This document shows positions 35,834 to 44,397 of a stretch of DNA of 64,000 nt, piece by piece; positions within the stretch are counted from its first letter, which is position 1, and each line of letters begins with the position of its first letter. Origin of the DNA: JAJECS01 sp965243625 (GTDB lineage: Bacteria; Chloroflexota; UBA11872); contig CBDEVI010000002.1 of NCBI GenBank assembly GCA_965243625.1, positions 2,294,001 through 2,358,000 on the forward strand, read 5' to 3'. The translations under genes and the position numbers were made by a program. The notes beneath the pieces were generated by a model. The model worked only from the letters and a program-made list of their open reading frames with translations. It did no database searches and was not told the origin of the DNA.

Positions 35834-36436
35834 ATGAGCCGTGTGGTGGCTCGAACCGCCGGATCGGCCGTCCTGGCGCTCGCGGCGGGCCTGATGGTGC
35901 TGATGACCGCCTGCGGGGAAGCCGGCGACGGCGCCGATCCCACGGCGGTGCGGGACCCGGAAATCACCGGCGAACCATTGCCGGGCTTTACGCCCACGGC
36001 GCCGGACCGAGCGCTCGGGCTCCCCGCTCCCGAGGTGCGCGGCACGGATTTCGACGGCCGCAGCGTCGCCATCGTCAACGACGGGCGGATGAAGGTGGTT
36101 CTCTTCCTGGCCCACTGGTGTTCACATTGCCAGGACGAGGTTCCCGAGGTTCAAGCCTGGATCGACGGCGGCGGCAAGCCGGATTCCGTCGACCTCTACG
36201 GCGTCGCCACCGCGATCGAGGAGGAGGGATCGAACTACCCGCCGGACGCGTGGCTCGAGCGTGAGGGGTGGACGTCGCCGGTGCTGGTGGACACGAACGA
36301 CACCGTGCTGCGCGCCTTTGGCCTGACCGCGTTTCCGACCTGGGTGTTCATCAACGCGGACGGCGCGGTGGCCCTCCGGATCGGCGGCGCGATTGGAGCG
36401 GAGCAGCTGACGGCGTTGTTCAGGGGGCTGCGGTAG
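35834..36436 (+). CDS. Thioredoxin-like (TlpA/redoxin) lipoprotein
   Basis: This 200-residue protein has an N-terminal signal ending LMTAC, a near-consensus lipobox (C27), so it is probably a membrane-anchored lipoprotein facing outside. The thioredoxin-fold part includes LFLAHWCSHCQDEVP with the redox pair C96/C99 and the cis-proline loop AFPTWVF. Such proteins reduce or protect disulfides, for example in cytochrome maturation or extracytoplasmic proteins. It lies 73 bases downstream of the tRNA and has no obvious operon partner. Confidence 0.88.
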   Translation: MSRVVARTAGSAVLALAAGLMVLMTACGEAGDGADPTAVRDPEITGEPLPGFTPTAPDRALGLPAPEVRGTDFDGRSVAIVNDGRMKVVLFLAHWCSHCQDEVPEVQAWIDGGGKPDSVDLYGVATAIEEEGSNYPPDAWLEREGWTSPVLVDTNDTVLRAFGLTAFPTWVFINADGAVALRIGGAIGAEQLTALFRGLR

Positions 36437-36563
36437 GTCGCGCGATCGGTTCGTTTCCCGGATCGGTGGGGACGGATTGCCGCTTGCGGAGACGCTTGCA
36501 AAATCCGGCCAAGCTTGAGGATGACTGGGCGAATCCCATAGGCCCCCAGGTTCAATGAAGGGT

Positions 36564-36590
36564 GGATTCCCGCCTTCGCGGGAATGACGG
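36564..36590. repeat. REP-like palindrome, family C
   Basis: GGATTCCCGCC, TT, then CGCGGGAATGACGG forms a hairpin. Copies are at 44899-44925 and 47279-47305. The 308-base gap 36437-36744 contains this element and no gene that I can support. Confidence 0.8.
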
Positions 36591-36744
36591 ACCGGGGAAC
36601 CGGGGTCCCGGTGGACCGCCGGCGGCGGCGAGACAGGCCTAGTGCCATCCACTACATTGGGCCACGTTGCAGCAGGCCACGGCAACGGCCCGTAGTCGTC
36701 GGCAACGGGCGCCGCGGCAGTCGTTCATAGCGGGGAGGATGGCG

Positions 36745-37152
36745 GTGCCAAGAAATATCGCGTTGCGGATCGTGGCGGCCTACCAAGTGCTCATGGCCGT
36801 GGCCGTCGGGGTGCATTTCATCATCACGCCGCTGTATCACCCCGGCGGCGATGAGCCATTCACCGCGTGGCTGGTCTTGAACTGGTTCATGGCCGTGAGC
36901 GCGGTGATCGTGCTGATCGGGAGCTACGCGCGGAAACGGCGCATGGACGCCGAAGAGGCGGACGCGCGAACCTCGCTGGAAGTGAACGTCGTCTTCTACG
37001 CCGCGCTGGGATTGTTCCTGTGGTTCTTCTGGAACTGGTTCGGTGCGCTCACCGACCAGGGCAACGGCACGCTGTGGGCGTTCATCGACCCGCTGTTCGT
37101 GCTGGTGGTCGGACCCGCCGGCCTGCGGATGTGGCGCGCGATCGGGGGGTAG
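36745..37152 (+). CDS. Small integral membrane protein, unknown function
   Basis: The protein has about 135 residues and four hydrophobic segments: IVAAYQVLMAVAVGVHFII, WLVLNWFMAVSAVIVLIGSY, NVVFYAALGLFLWFFWNWF and LWAFIDPLFVLVVGPAGL. A strong ribosome-binding sequence GGGGAGG ends at 36738. It directly abuts an ATG at 36739 but is ideally spaced for the GTG at 36745, so the latter is preferred. I recognise no family. It lies alone between repeat-filled gaps. Confidence 0.7.
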   Translation: MPRNIALRIVAAYQVLMAVAVGVHFIITPLYHPGGDEPFTAWLVLNWFMAVSAVIVLIGSYARKRRMDAEEADARTSLEVNVVFYAALGLFLWFFWNWFGALTDQGNGTLWAFIDPLFVLVVGPAGLRMWRAIGG

Positions 37153-37225
37153 CCGGGCTGGGCGGAGCCGCGCAGTCATCCGAAGTCTCGGAACGACCCT
37201 CCTGTCATTCCAAACGAACCCTTTT

Positions 37226-37309
37226 GTCATTCCGAACGAATGTGAGGAATCTAGGGACGCTGTGCCTTCTCCGATGCCCCTTAGATTCCTCGCTGCGCTC
37301 GGAATGACA
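37226..37309. repeat. REP-like long palindrome, family D
   Basis: GTCATTCCGAACGAATGTGA, then GGAATCTA, faces TAGATTCCTCGC and GCGCTCGGAATGAC across about 28 bases. A partial extra arm begins at 37203. Copies are at 40301-40390 and 48497-48581. The 287-base gap here is filled by this repeat and the following tandem array. Confidence 0.85.
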
Positions 37310-37314
37310 GAAGT

Positions 37315-37406
37315 GGGGCGCTCGGCATGACAGAGGTGGGGCGCTCGGCATGACAGAGGTGGGGCGCTCGGCATGACCGACGAGGGGCGCTCGGCATGAC
37401 GACATC
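37315..37406 (+). repeat. 23-bp tandem array, four copies
   Basis: Four head-to-tail 23-base units each start GGGGCGCTCGGCATGAC. The first two are identical and the last two vary at the end. The unit resembles the outer end of the adjacent family D palindrome (CGCTCGGAATGACAGAAGT), so the array probably grew from it. There are no spacers. Confidence 0.9.
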
Positions 37407-37439
37407 AGGCCCGCGACGTAACCCGAGTCGAAGCGACTG

Positions 37440-38426
37440 ATGCTGCGCTGGGGGATCGTCGGATTCGGCGACATCGCGGCCAAAGCCGTGGCCCCGGCCA
37501 TTCGCGCGCACGCCGACGGCGAGCTGACGGCGATTTGCCGCCGCGATCCAGATGCCCTGGAGCGGCACCGGCAGGCGTTCGACGTGCCGCGGGCGTTCAC
37601 CGACTACGCCGAGATGCTGCGGCGGGCGCCGCTGGATGCGGTCTACGTGGCGACGCCGGTGCATCTGCACGCCGCGCAGACGCTGGCGGCCCTGGACCGT
37701 GGGCTGCACGTGCTGGTCGAGAAGCCCATGGCCGCCACCGCGGCCGAGGCGGAGGCCATGGTGGAACGCGCCGAGCAACACGGCCTGCGGTTGGGCGTGG
37801 CCTACTACCACCAGTTCATCCCGATCAACGCCTTCGTGCGCGAGCTGGTGGCCTCGGGCGAGCTGGGGGAGCTGACGGCGCTGCACGGCAACGCGTCGTC
37901 CTCGTACAACCCGCCGCTGGACGACCCGAAGGCCTGGCGGCTGATCCGCGCGGTGGGCGGCGGCGGACCGCTGATGGACCTGGGCAGCCACCGCTTGCAG
38001 ACCTTCTCGTCGCTGGCGGGTCCGGCGCGGCAGGTGGCGGCCTTCGGCGACCGGCGGCGCGTCGCCGGCGACGTGGAAGACGTGCTGTCGCTGATCGTCA
38101 ACTACGACTCCGGCGTGCAGGCCACGCTGTCCTCGATCTGGGGCATCGATCCGGCACGGGGGGACTACGAGGTGTGGTGCACCGAGGGCTACGTGAACGT
38201 GCCCTATGCACGCGGCGACGAATGCTTCGTGACGCAGCACGGACAGCGGCGGCGCGAGACGCACCCGGCGCCGGAAGTGCACGACCTGCCGCTGATCGAG
38301 GATTTCGCCGCCGGCGTCACGCGCCCGGATGACCAGGTGCTGACCGGCGAGGTGGGACTGGAAGTCCAGCGGGTGATCGACGCGGCGTATCGCTCGGCGG
38401 CGGATGGCGTGGTGGTCAGGCTCTAG
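37440..38426 (+). CDS. Gfo/Idh/MocA family oxidoreductase
   Basis: This 328-residue protein has the nucleotide loop IVGFGDIAAKAVAPAI, the EKP motif in VLVEKPMAATAAEAEAMVE, and MDLGSHRLQTFSSL in the C-terminal domain, where the histidine is part of the usual catalytic site. The expected reaction is NAD(P)-dependent oxidation or reduction of a sugar or cyclitol. The ATG at 37440 follows a tandem-repeat array, so its promoter must lie in or beyond repeat DNA. The next gene is convergent. Confidence 0.9.
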   Translation: MLRWGIVGFGDIAAKAVAPAIRAHADGELTAICRRDPDALERHRQAFDVPRAFTDYAEMLRRAPLDAVYVATPVHLHAAQTLAALDRGLHVLVEKPMAATAAEAEAMVERAEQHGLRLGVAYYHQFIPINAFVRELVASGELGELTALHGNASSSYNPPLDDPKAWRLIRAVGGGGPLMDLGSHRLQTFSSLAGPARQVAAFGDRRRVAGDVEDVLSLIVNYDSGVQATLSSIWGIDPARGDYEVWCTEGYVNVPYARGDECFVTQHGQRRRETHPAPEVHDLPLIEDFAAGVTRPDDQVLTGEVGLEVQRVIDAAYRSAADGVVVRL

Positions 38427-38522
38427 GAAGGGTCCGCGCAATCCCTGGCGATGGCGGCGCCCGAAGCCGTCCGCGGGGACGACTGGCTCTGCCTACGAGG
38501 CCCGGATTGACCCCCATCCTGA

Positions 38523-38547
38523 CCTTCCCCCTTCCAGGGGGAAGGGA
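38523..38547. repeat. Palindrome between convergent genes
   Basis: CCTTCCCCCTT and AGGGGGAAGG form a hairpin stem in the 147-base gap between the Gfo/Idh gene and the convergent sialidase-like gene. It may terminate either transcript. Confidence 0.6.
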
Positions 38548-38573
38548 CCGAAAGTGGCTATATCAGAGGTCGA

Positions 38574-40253
38574 TTAGGCGTCCGCCGGCTCCAGCCCTTC
38601 GGGCGTGACGCGCAGACGCTGGGCGCGGACGCGGGCGTCGGAGTACTTGCCGTCGTAGACGTAGAGCACCACGTCCGGCTCGACCTCGACCGTGGCGCCG
38701 TTGGCGTAGAAGGGCGTGTCGATGCGAGTGGCCTGCCAGCTCATACCGCCGTCCAGGCTCAGCTGCGCGCCGATGCCCGGGTGCCGACCCGCGATGACCA
38801 TCGCGCCATTCGCGGTGGCGGTCATGGCGTCGGTGCAGGCATACATGGGGAAATGCCCGCGCGTCGCCGGGCTCCAGGTGCGTCCCCCGTCGTGCGACCA
38901 CATCTCCCACATCCAGGGGGAGGATTCCGGGCGAATCAGCGCCACGATGCGATTCGGCGCCACCTCGCAGGCGGAAGTTTCCGAGGCCGTCTCGCGGGCG
39001 TTCATCAGCATGCCGGGACGCGGGTTGGGGCCGTCCACGCGAATCGGCGGCGACCAGCTCCGACCCCCGTCGGTGGACCGCACGCAGTAGCTGAAGGACC
39101 CGGGCGCGGGGGCGCCGACGTAGCGCCAGCCGTCGCGGGTCACCCCGCCGTGCATGCTGGGCCCGACGGCCACGCTGTAGCCAAAGCGCAGCAGGGTGCC
39201 GTCGCGCAGCGGGACGACTTTCGATAGATACGCATGCTCGATGTCCAGATCGTCGTCGAACGTCACGCGCCCGATGCCCGAAGGCCCGCTCCAGGTGCGG
39301 CCGGCGTCCGCGGACTCAACCATCGACAGGTCGAAGGGCGGGTCGTGCTGCATCAGGAACGCGACGACGTGGTCGCCGTCGACCGGGTGCAGCGTGGCCG
39401 CGTGCAGCGTGTCGGGCAGCACCTCGGGTTCTGACCAGGTGCGCCCGGCGTCGTGCGAGCGCAGCAGCAGAGTGGTGCGAGTGCCGGTGGTGTGCGCGTC
39501 CAAGGCCGCCAGTTTGAGGAGCACCTCGCCCGAGTCCAGTCGCACCAGGCCGCCCACGTACTGATAGGCGCCATGGGTGGTGTCGGGGAGGGGATGCCGC
39601 CAGCCCGGACCGGGGGCGACGGACGAGTCCCACGGCGGCGCGTCCGCCGGCTCGCCGCGAATGCGGACGTTGCGGAAGCTGTTGCCCGAGCCCACGCGCG
39701 CCCGCGCGTCGCCGAAGAACTCCTTGACCTCGTCCGGGTCCCGACCGTTGTAGGTCTCGAGGCCCACGTAGCCCGGCTCGTCGTAGGTGTCGTCGGTGAC
39801 GACGGGAAACGCGCGGCCGTCCACCCAGAGGCGAATCTCCGGGCCTTGCACCTCGAGCCTGGCGGTGTGCCACAGCCCAATCTCGCTGGGGATGCCGGGC
39901 ACGACCTGGGTGTGCAGCACGCGCGCCCAGCCCGAGGCGTCCACCTTGGATATGGCGGCCCAGAAGTGGGCGCCGCGAAATTGCTGCCCCGTGCAGGGAA
40001 AGTGCACCAGGTAGTAGTGCCGCGCGTGGCGTCCGCGGAAGACGAAGCCGCTGTCCGAGCCCTGGATTTCCCAGCGGAAGTCGAATTCGGCCTCGAAGTC
40101 GCGGTAGGCCGCGGCGGTGGAGATCGCCAGGCTGTCGTCCGCCGGCTGCGGCGGGCTGGTCACGACACCGGGCTCCTCTTCGATCCAGGGCGCGGTGGTG
40201 AAGGCCCAGGTCTCGCCAGAGACCGGTGATAGGGACTGCCAGTCGTCGTTCAT
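38574..40253 (-). CDS. Asp-box sialidase-like protein with LamG-like N-domain
   Basis: This 559-residue protein has two parts. Residues 1-200 form a jelly-roll (AYRDFEAEFDFRWEI, SGFVFRGRHARHYYLVHF, RLEVQGPEIRLWVDG) like the 3-keto-disaccharide hydrolase/LamG fold. Residues 210-559 carry five Asp-boxes (SHDAGRTW, SADAGRTW, STDGGRSW, SHDGGRTW, SLDGGMSW), which define a six-bladed BNR/sialidase-type propeller. Arginine-triad residues of true sialidases cannot be assigned with confidence. No signal peptide is present, unusual for a glycan-binding exo-enzyme. Other possibilities are a glycan-binding or glucosidase-like propeller. Confidence 0.85.
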   Translation of the reverse strand: MNDDWQSLSPVSGETWAFTTAPWIEEEPGVVTSPPQPADDSLAISTAAAYRDFEAEFDFRWEIQGSDSGFVFRGRHARHYYLVHFPCTGQQFRGAHFWAAISKVDASGWARVLHTQVVPGIPSEIGLWHTARLEVQGPEIRLWVDGRAFPVVTDDTYDEPGYVGLETYNGRDPDEVKEFFGDARARVGSGNSFRNVRIRGEPADAPPWDSSVAPGPGWRHPLPDTTHGAYQYVGGLVRLDSGEVLLKLAALDAHTTGTRTTLLLRSHDAGRTWSEPEVLPDTLHAATLHPVDGDHVVAFLMQHDPPFDLSMVESADAGRTWSGPSGIGRVTFDDDLDIEHAYLSKVVPLRDGTLLRFGYSVAVGPSMHGGVTRDGWRYVGAPAPGSFSYCVRSTDGGRSWSPPIRVDGPNPRPGMLMNARETASETSACEVAPNRIVALIRPESSPWMWEMWSHDGGRTWSPATRGHFPMYACTDAMTATANGAMVIAGRHPGIGAQLSLDGGMSWQATRIDTPFYANGATVEVEPDVVLYVYDGKYSDARVRAQRLRVTPEGLEPADA

Positions 40254-40300
40254 TTCAGTCTCCTTGAGTTCGCACCCACCGCCGACGCTAAGCCTCCCGC

Positions 40301-40390
40301 TGTCATTCCGAGCGCAGCGAGGAATCTCAGATGTTCAACCCCGGCCGGCGGATGGATGCTCTAGATTCCTCACATTCGTTCGGAATGACA
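40301..40390. repeat. REP-like long palindrome, family D
   Basis: TGTCATTCCGAGCGCAGCGA followed by GGAATCT faces AGATTCCTCACATTCG and TTCGGAATGACA, about 40 bases apart. It lies upstream of the sialidase-like gene and runs straight into a tandem array. Confidence 0.85.
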
Positions 40391-40491
40391 AGGGGGGTGT
40401 GCGGAAGGACAAAGGGGGTGTGCGGAAGGACAAGAGGGGTGTGCGGAAGGACACGGAGGGTGTTTGGATTGGAATGGCAAGGAGCGTGTCT
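40382..40491 (+). repeat. 21-bp tandem array, five degenerate copies
   Basis: Five 21-base units begin GGAATGACA or GGAAGGACA and continue to GGGTGTGC; five extra bases precede the last unit. The first unit is the end of the family D palindrome. The 272-base gap 40254-40525 contains only these repeats. Confidence 0.85.
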
Positions 40492-40525
40492 GGAATGACA
40501 CGACGATCGACGCGGGGCAGGAGTC

Positions 40526-41398
40526 TCATGCATTGTCTCCGATTTGGACCTCCAGCAACTCCTCGCCCCAGAGCACCGGGCCGTCATAGATCTGGGAGAT
40601 CTCCTTGATCGCCTGGGTGCGGGCCTGCGGCTCGTCCAGCCAGGGCGGCTGATGGTTCACGAGCAGGCGCTTGACCCCGGCGGCGGCGGCGACCGCGGCG
40701 CAGCCGGCGGTGTCGGACTCGGCCAACAGCGATCCTTCCCACTGCCGGCCCGCCAGGGCCACGGCTTCCATCACCAGCAGATCCGCGCCTCGGGCCAGCT
40801 CGATCATCTCGTCGCAGGGGCGCGTGTCGCCGCTGAACACGATGACCCCGTCGTCCGTCTCGAACCGGAATCCCAGGCAGGTGAGATAGGGCTGCGCGTG
40901 CCGCACCTCCGCCGCCGACACGGACCAGCCGTCACCACTGGCAACGAGGCCCGGCTCGATGTCGTGGGCCTGCATCTCCGGCGGCGGGCGGTCGCCCGCG
41001 CCGCCCCGGCTGTGGTAGGCGCCGATGCTCATGGGGTGATTGGTGCGCGCCACCACGTCCAGCCAGAGCACGCCCTCATCCGGACCCATGAGCCGGCGCG
41101 CGAACTCCGCGGTCGGCGGCGGGCCGTAGACCTGCAACGGCGTCTCACCCCCGATCGACATGTCGAACCGGGTCATGAGGAAGCAGGGAAAGTCGGCCAT
41201 GTGGTCCGAGTGCAGGTGGGTGAAGAACACCCGGCTGATATCGGTGGCCCGCAGCCCGGCTTGATAGAGCTTGAGCGTGGCCGCGGGGCCGCAATCCACA
41301 AGCAGCGTTTCCTGGCCGACCTGCAGGGCGAAGGCCGTTCCCCACCGGCCCGGCATGGGCGTGGGAACGCCGCAACTGAGGACGATCAGTCGCGCCAT
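40526..41398 (-). CDS. Metallo-beta-lactamase-fold hydrolase
   Basis: This 290-residue protein has the zinc motif HLHSDHMAD (HxHxDH), a downstream SGDTRPCDEM aspartate/histidine region and LLVNHQPPWL at the end, as in the RNase Z/arylsulfatase-like branch. The N-terminal LSCGVPTPMPGRWGTAF glycine region also fits that branch. Likely functions are phosphodiester, sulfate-ester or lactone hydrolysis; tRNA processing is less likely because the exosite region is not evident. The ATG at 41398 is chosen because the conserved first strand (RLIVLSCG) follows at once. Confidence 0.88.
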   Translation of the reverse strand: MARLIVLSCGVPTPMPGRWGTAFALQVGQETLLVDCGPAATLKLYQAGLRATDISRVFFTHLHSDHMADFPCFLMTRFDMSIGGETPLQVYGPPPTAEFARRLMGPDEGVLWLDVVARTNHPMSIGAYHSRGGAGDRPPPEMQAHDIEPGLVASGDGWSVSAAEVRHAQPYLTCLGFRFETDDGVIVFSGDTRPCDEMIELARGADLLVMEAVALAGRQWEGSLLAESDTAGCAAVAAAAGVKRLLVNHQPPWLDEPQARTQAIKEISQIYDGPVLWGEELLEVQIGDNA

Positions 41399-41438
41399 GG
41401 GGGACTCCCGCCGCAACCCTCGCGGATCGGCGTGCGCT

Positions 41439-42095
41439 TCACGACCAGCGTCGCGGGCCGTCGCGCGAGGCGCCGTAGGCATCGGCCCGCGCCACGCGGA
41501 TGACCTGGGTGCCGGCCGGCAGGTCGTGCAGGGCACGGGTATCGCGGCGGCGGAACATCGCGTAGACATCGCCCAGCGGACCGAGAATGAGCAGGGTCGT
41601 CAAGAGCGGCACTTGCTCCGTCGCGGACTGCGGCACGACCTGCCAGGCAAAGAGGAGCACCAGCTGCACCGCCTCACGATTGAGCACTGCGATGGGCCCC
41701 GGGGGCTGTCCGTCGCGGTCCACCAGGCGCAGGCCCATGCCCAGCTTGCCCAGCGTGTAGCCAAGCGCGGACTGCATGGCCCAGCGATAGACGAACGGCA
41801 CGGCCAACAGCCAGACCACCAGACCCGTGACATCGGTCTCGGGGGTGGCCTCCGCGGTCGGCGCCACGCCGGCGACGGACACGGCCACGTACACGACGAA
41901 GTAGGCGATGGTGAAATCAATCAACCAGGCGCCGACGCGGCGCAGGATGAGCCGCATGTCGCCCCCAAACAGCACCGGGCGGGGCGGCGGCTGGCGCGGC
42001 GGCTCGTCGTCGGGCGGGCCGATGTCGCGCGTATCCAGCTCCGGGGGCCTGGGGCTCGCCGGGTCGCTGGCGTTGCCGTCGCCGGTCCGCGTCAT
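41439..42095 (-). CDS. RDD family membrane protein
   Basis: The protein has 218 residues. A proline-rich cytoplasmic tail (about 45 residues) precedes LRRVGAWLIDFTIAYFVVYV, the RDD-type first helix with the Arg and Asp positions, then two more helices (GLVVWLLAVPFVYRWAMQS and the AVQLVLLFAWQVVP region). GYTLGKLGMGLRLVDRDG is the conserved RDD loop. RDD proteins are small membrane proteins of mostly unknown role, some linked to ion transport. It lies 40 bases upstream of the metallo-hydrolase gene on the same strand and may be co-transcribed with it. Confidence 0.85.
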   Translation of the reverse strand: MTRTGDGNASDPASPRPPELDTRDIGPPDDEPPRQPPPRPVLFGGDMRLILRRVGAWLIDFTIAYFVVYVAVSVAGVAPTAEATPETDVTGLVVWLLAVPFVYRWAMQSALGYTLGKLGMGLRLVDRDGQPPGPIAVLNREAVQLVLLFAWQVVPQSATEQVPLLTTLLILGPLGDVYAMFRRRDTRALHDLPAGTQVIRVARADAYGASRDGPRRWS

Positions 42096-42293
42096 CGCAC
42101 GTCCACAGTCAGAAGCGCCCGGCGAACACCGCCCGACGCAGAGCGAAGGCTCATGCGGGGCAGTATCGCACCGCGCCGACGCGTCGCGTGCCGGTGGCCC
42201 ACGCTGCGGGCAGCGAGGGATCGGCCGGGTGAGGCTCCCGGGCTGCGCGCAGTCCGGGCCACCGGACCAAGCGACCTTCGCACACCCCCGGAA

Positions 42294-42349
42294 TTGGCGA
42301 CGCCAAATGTGCTTCGCGCGACAAAGCGACTGCACGCGCCCCATACAAT
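42294..42349 (+). promoter_or_regulatory. Possible operator and -10 before AIM24 gene
   Basis: A perfect inverted repeat TTGGCG-A-CGCCAA (42294-42306) lies 38 bases before a -10-like TACAAT (42344-42349), which is 35 bases before the ATG at 42384. No good -35 is seen. The 288-base divergent gap 42096-42383 has no gene. Confidence 0.3.
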
Positions 42350-42383
42350 GCGATTACGTCCTGTTGGCTCCACGGAGAGCGCC

Positions 42384-43076
42384 ATGCAATACCAGATCAA
42401 GGGCACGATCACACCGCACCTCGAAGTTCAACTCGGACCGGGCGAGACCGTGTTCACCGAGTCCGGCGTCATGGCCTGGATGGACGAGAGCATCGAGATG
42501 AACACCGGCGGCTCCGGCGGCCTTGGCGGGATGTTCGGCCGCATGATCTCCGGCGAAGGCCTGTTCGTGACCAAGTTCAGCAGCCCATCGGGCGGCGGCA
42601 TGGTGGCCTTCACGCCCGAAGCGCCGGGGACCGTCATCCCGATTGAGTTGGGCGCCGGCGAGTCGATCATTGCGCAGAAGGACGCCTTTCTCGTCGCGGA
42701 GGAGTCGGTCACCTTCGAGGTCACGTTCAACCGCAAGCTCGGCGCCGGCCTCTTCGGCGGTGAGGGCTTCATCATGCAGAAGTTCACCGGTCCGGGAACC
42801 ATGTTCGCGGCCATCGGCGGCGAGGTGCAGGAATACGACCTGGCCTCGGGGCAAACGCTCAAGGTCGACACCGGCCACCTGGCCATGTTCGAGCCCAGCG
42901 TCACCTACGACATCACGCGGGTGAAGGGCGTGACGAACATGCTCTTCGGGGGCGAGGGGCTGTTTCTCGCCACGGTCACCGGACCCGGCAAGGTCTGGCT
43001 GCAGCGCATGCCGCTCTCCAACCTCGCGGGCGCCATCATGCGCTTCCTGCCCAAGCCGGGCTCCGGCGGGGACTAG
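42384..43076 (+). CDS. AIM24/TIGR00266 family protein
   Basis: This 230-residue all-beta protein has the family pattern: MQYQIKGTITPHLEVQLGPG, ESGVMAWMDESIEMNTG, GGLGGMFGRMISGEGLFVTK, and FGGEGLFLATVTGPGKVWLQ near the end. The family forms trimeric tryptophan-associated jelly-roll shells. In mitochondria its relative AIM24 supports inner-membrane organisation; the bacterial role is not known. A ribosome-binding sequence GGAGAG lies just upstream of the ATG. The following gene starts 23 bases after its stop. Confidence 0.9.
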   Translation: MQYQIKGTITPHLEVQLGPGETVFTESGVMAWMDESIEMNTGGSGGLGGMFGRMISGEGLFVTKFSSPSGGGMVAFTPEAPGTVIPIELGAGESIIAQKDAFLVAEESVTFEVTFNRKLGAGLFGGEGFIMQKFTGPGTMFAAIGGEVQEYDLASGQTLKVDTGHLAMFEPSVTYDITRVKGVTNMLFGGEGLFLATVTGPGKVWLQRMPLSNLAGAIMRFLPKPGSGGD

Positions 43077-43099
43077 GCCGCCAGAGGGCGGTCCCGGTG

Positions 43100-44242
43100 A
43101 TGCGCATCCGCCGCGTCGAATCCATCCGGCTCGACCAGTACCTGCTGATCGAGATCGAGACCGACAGCGGTCTCACGGGTCTGGGCGAGGCCGGCGCCTG
43201 GGGATTCCTGGAGGCTTCGGAAGCCGCCATCGAGAAGTTCGCGCGCTACTTGGTGGGCAAGGACCCGCTGCGGATCGAGCACCACTGGCAATACCTCTAT
43301 CGCTGGAGCGCCTTTCGCGGCTCGGCGGTCATGGCGGCCATCAGCGCCATCGACATCGCCCTGTGGGACATCGCGGGCAAGCACTTCGACGCGCCCGTCC
43401 ATCAGCTGCTCGGGGGACAGGTACGCGACCGCGCCCGGGTGTATGCCCACGTCTTCGGCGACACGCGCGAGAAGCTGCTGCGCGGCATCGCCGAGGCCCG
43501 CGACGCCGGGTTCACGGCCGTGGGACACCTCACGCCGTTCCTCGACGAGCCGTATGAGCGGCCCTTCTTCCAAACCCACGCGCGCAAGATCGGCGACGCC
43601 ATCGACGCCGTGCGGCAGTACCGCGAGCTGGTCGGCGACGAGGTGGACCTGTGCATCGAGATCCACCGCCGCATGACGCCGGCGGAGGCGGTGCAGCTGG
43701 GGCGCGGCATCGAGCCGTTCCACCCCTTCTTCTTCGAGGACCCGGTGATGCCCGACAACCTGGACGAGATGGCCTACGTGGCGGCCAACACCGCCGTGCC
43801 CATCGCCACCGGCGAGCGGCTCACGTCGCTCTGGGAGTTCGACATGCTGCTGCGCCGCAACGCGGCCCGCTATGTGCGGCCGGACGTGTGCGTGGTGGGC
43901 GGGATCACGGCCATGAAGAAGATCGCCGCGCTGGCGGAGGCGCAGCACGTGGGCGTGGTGCCGCACAACCCGCTCAGCCCGGTGTGCACGGCGGCGTCAT
44001 TGCAGGTCGCGGCCTGCATCCCCAACCTGGCGCTGGTGGAATATCCCAGCGGCGAGGACGAGTTCCCCAAGCGGGACATGGTGACGGGCATCGCCGAGCA
44101 CGACGGGAATGGCTATCTGCTGATCCCGGATCGGCCGGGCATCGGCGTGGAGCTGAAGCCCGACGCGCGCGCCAAGGTGCCCTACGTGCCCCGCGAGGTG
44201 CACACGCGGCTGCACGTGGACGGCTCGGTGGTGGACCAGTAG
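43100..44242 (+). CDS. Enolase-superfamily enzyme (mandelate racemase type)
   Basis: This 380-residue protein has the capping domain followed by a barrel. Metal-ligand candidates are E187 (IEIHR, with H189), E213 (FFEDPVMPDN) and E239 (ATGERLT). H289 in VVPHNPLSP is the late barrel histidine. This arrangement resembles sugar-acid dehydratases of the D-galactonate/mannonate type, with glutamate replacing the usual first aspartate. It is not a close copy of the 17858-19006 enzyme. An ATG at 43100 is preferred to the GTG three bases earlier. It probably acts on an aldonic or uronic acid. Confidence 0.88.
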   Translation: MRIRRVESIRLDQYLLIEIETDSGLTGLGEAGAWGFLEASEAAIEKFARYLVGKDPLRIEHHWQYLYRWSAFRGSAVMAAISAIDIALWDIAGKHFDAPVHQLLGGQVRDRARVYAHVFGDTREKLLRGIAEARDAGFTAVGHLTPFLDEPYERPFFQTHARKIGDAIDAVRQYRELVGDEVDLCIEIHRRMTPAEAVQLGRGIEPFHPFFFEDPVMPDNLDEMAYVAANTAVPIATGERLTSLWEFDMLLRRNAARYVRPDVCVVGGITAMKKIAALAEAQHVGVVPHNPLSPVCTAASLQVAACIPNLALVEYPSGEDEFPKRDMVTGIAEHDGNGYLLIPDRPGIGVELKPDARAKVPYVPREVHTRLHVDGSVVDQ

Positions 44243-44290
44243 GCCGGTCCTAACGCCGCCGACAGGGGCGTCCGTCTCGCCCGGTGATCT

Positions 44291-44325
44291 GTAGGGGGCG
44301 TTCCTCGTGGGCGCCCGTCCGACCC
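44291..44325. repeat. Dispersed palindromic repeat, family B
   Basis: GTAGGGGGCG, TTCCTCGTGG, then GCGCCCGTCCG matches one arm of the repeat at 34041-34104. Confidence 0.65.
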
Positions 44326-44347
44326 CCTTGCCCTCGTTGGGGTCCGG

Positions 44348-44384
44348 TCCCCTCTCCCTGGAAGGGAGAGGGATAGGGTGAGGG
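44348..44384 (+). repeat. Terminator-like palindromic repeat, family A
   Basis: CCCTCTCCCTGGAAGGGAGAGGG (split by a short loop) is followed by ATAGGGTGAGGG. It lies between the enolase-superfamily gene and the convergent DUF5069 gene. Confidence 0.8.
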
Positions 44385-44397
44385 TCAGGAGCACCGC

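Noticed and set aside
37315..37406. Possible CRISPR array
   Set aside because: Units are head to tail with no unique spacers, and no cas genes are seen.
40382..40491. Possible CRISPR array
   Set aside because: Contiguous degenerate 21-base units without spacers; explained as expansion of a palindrome end.
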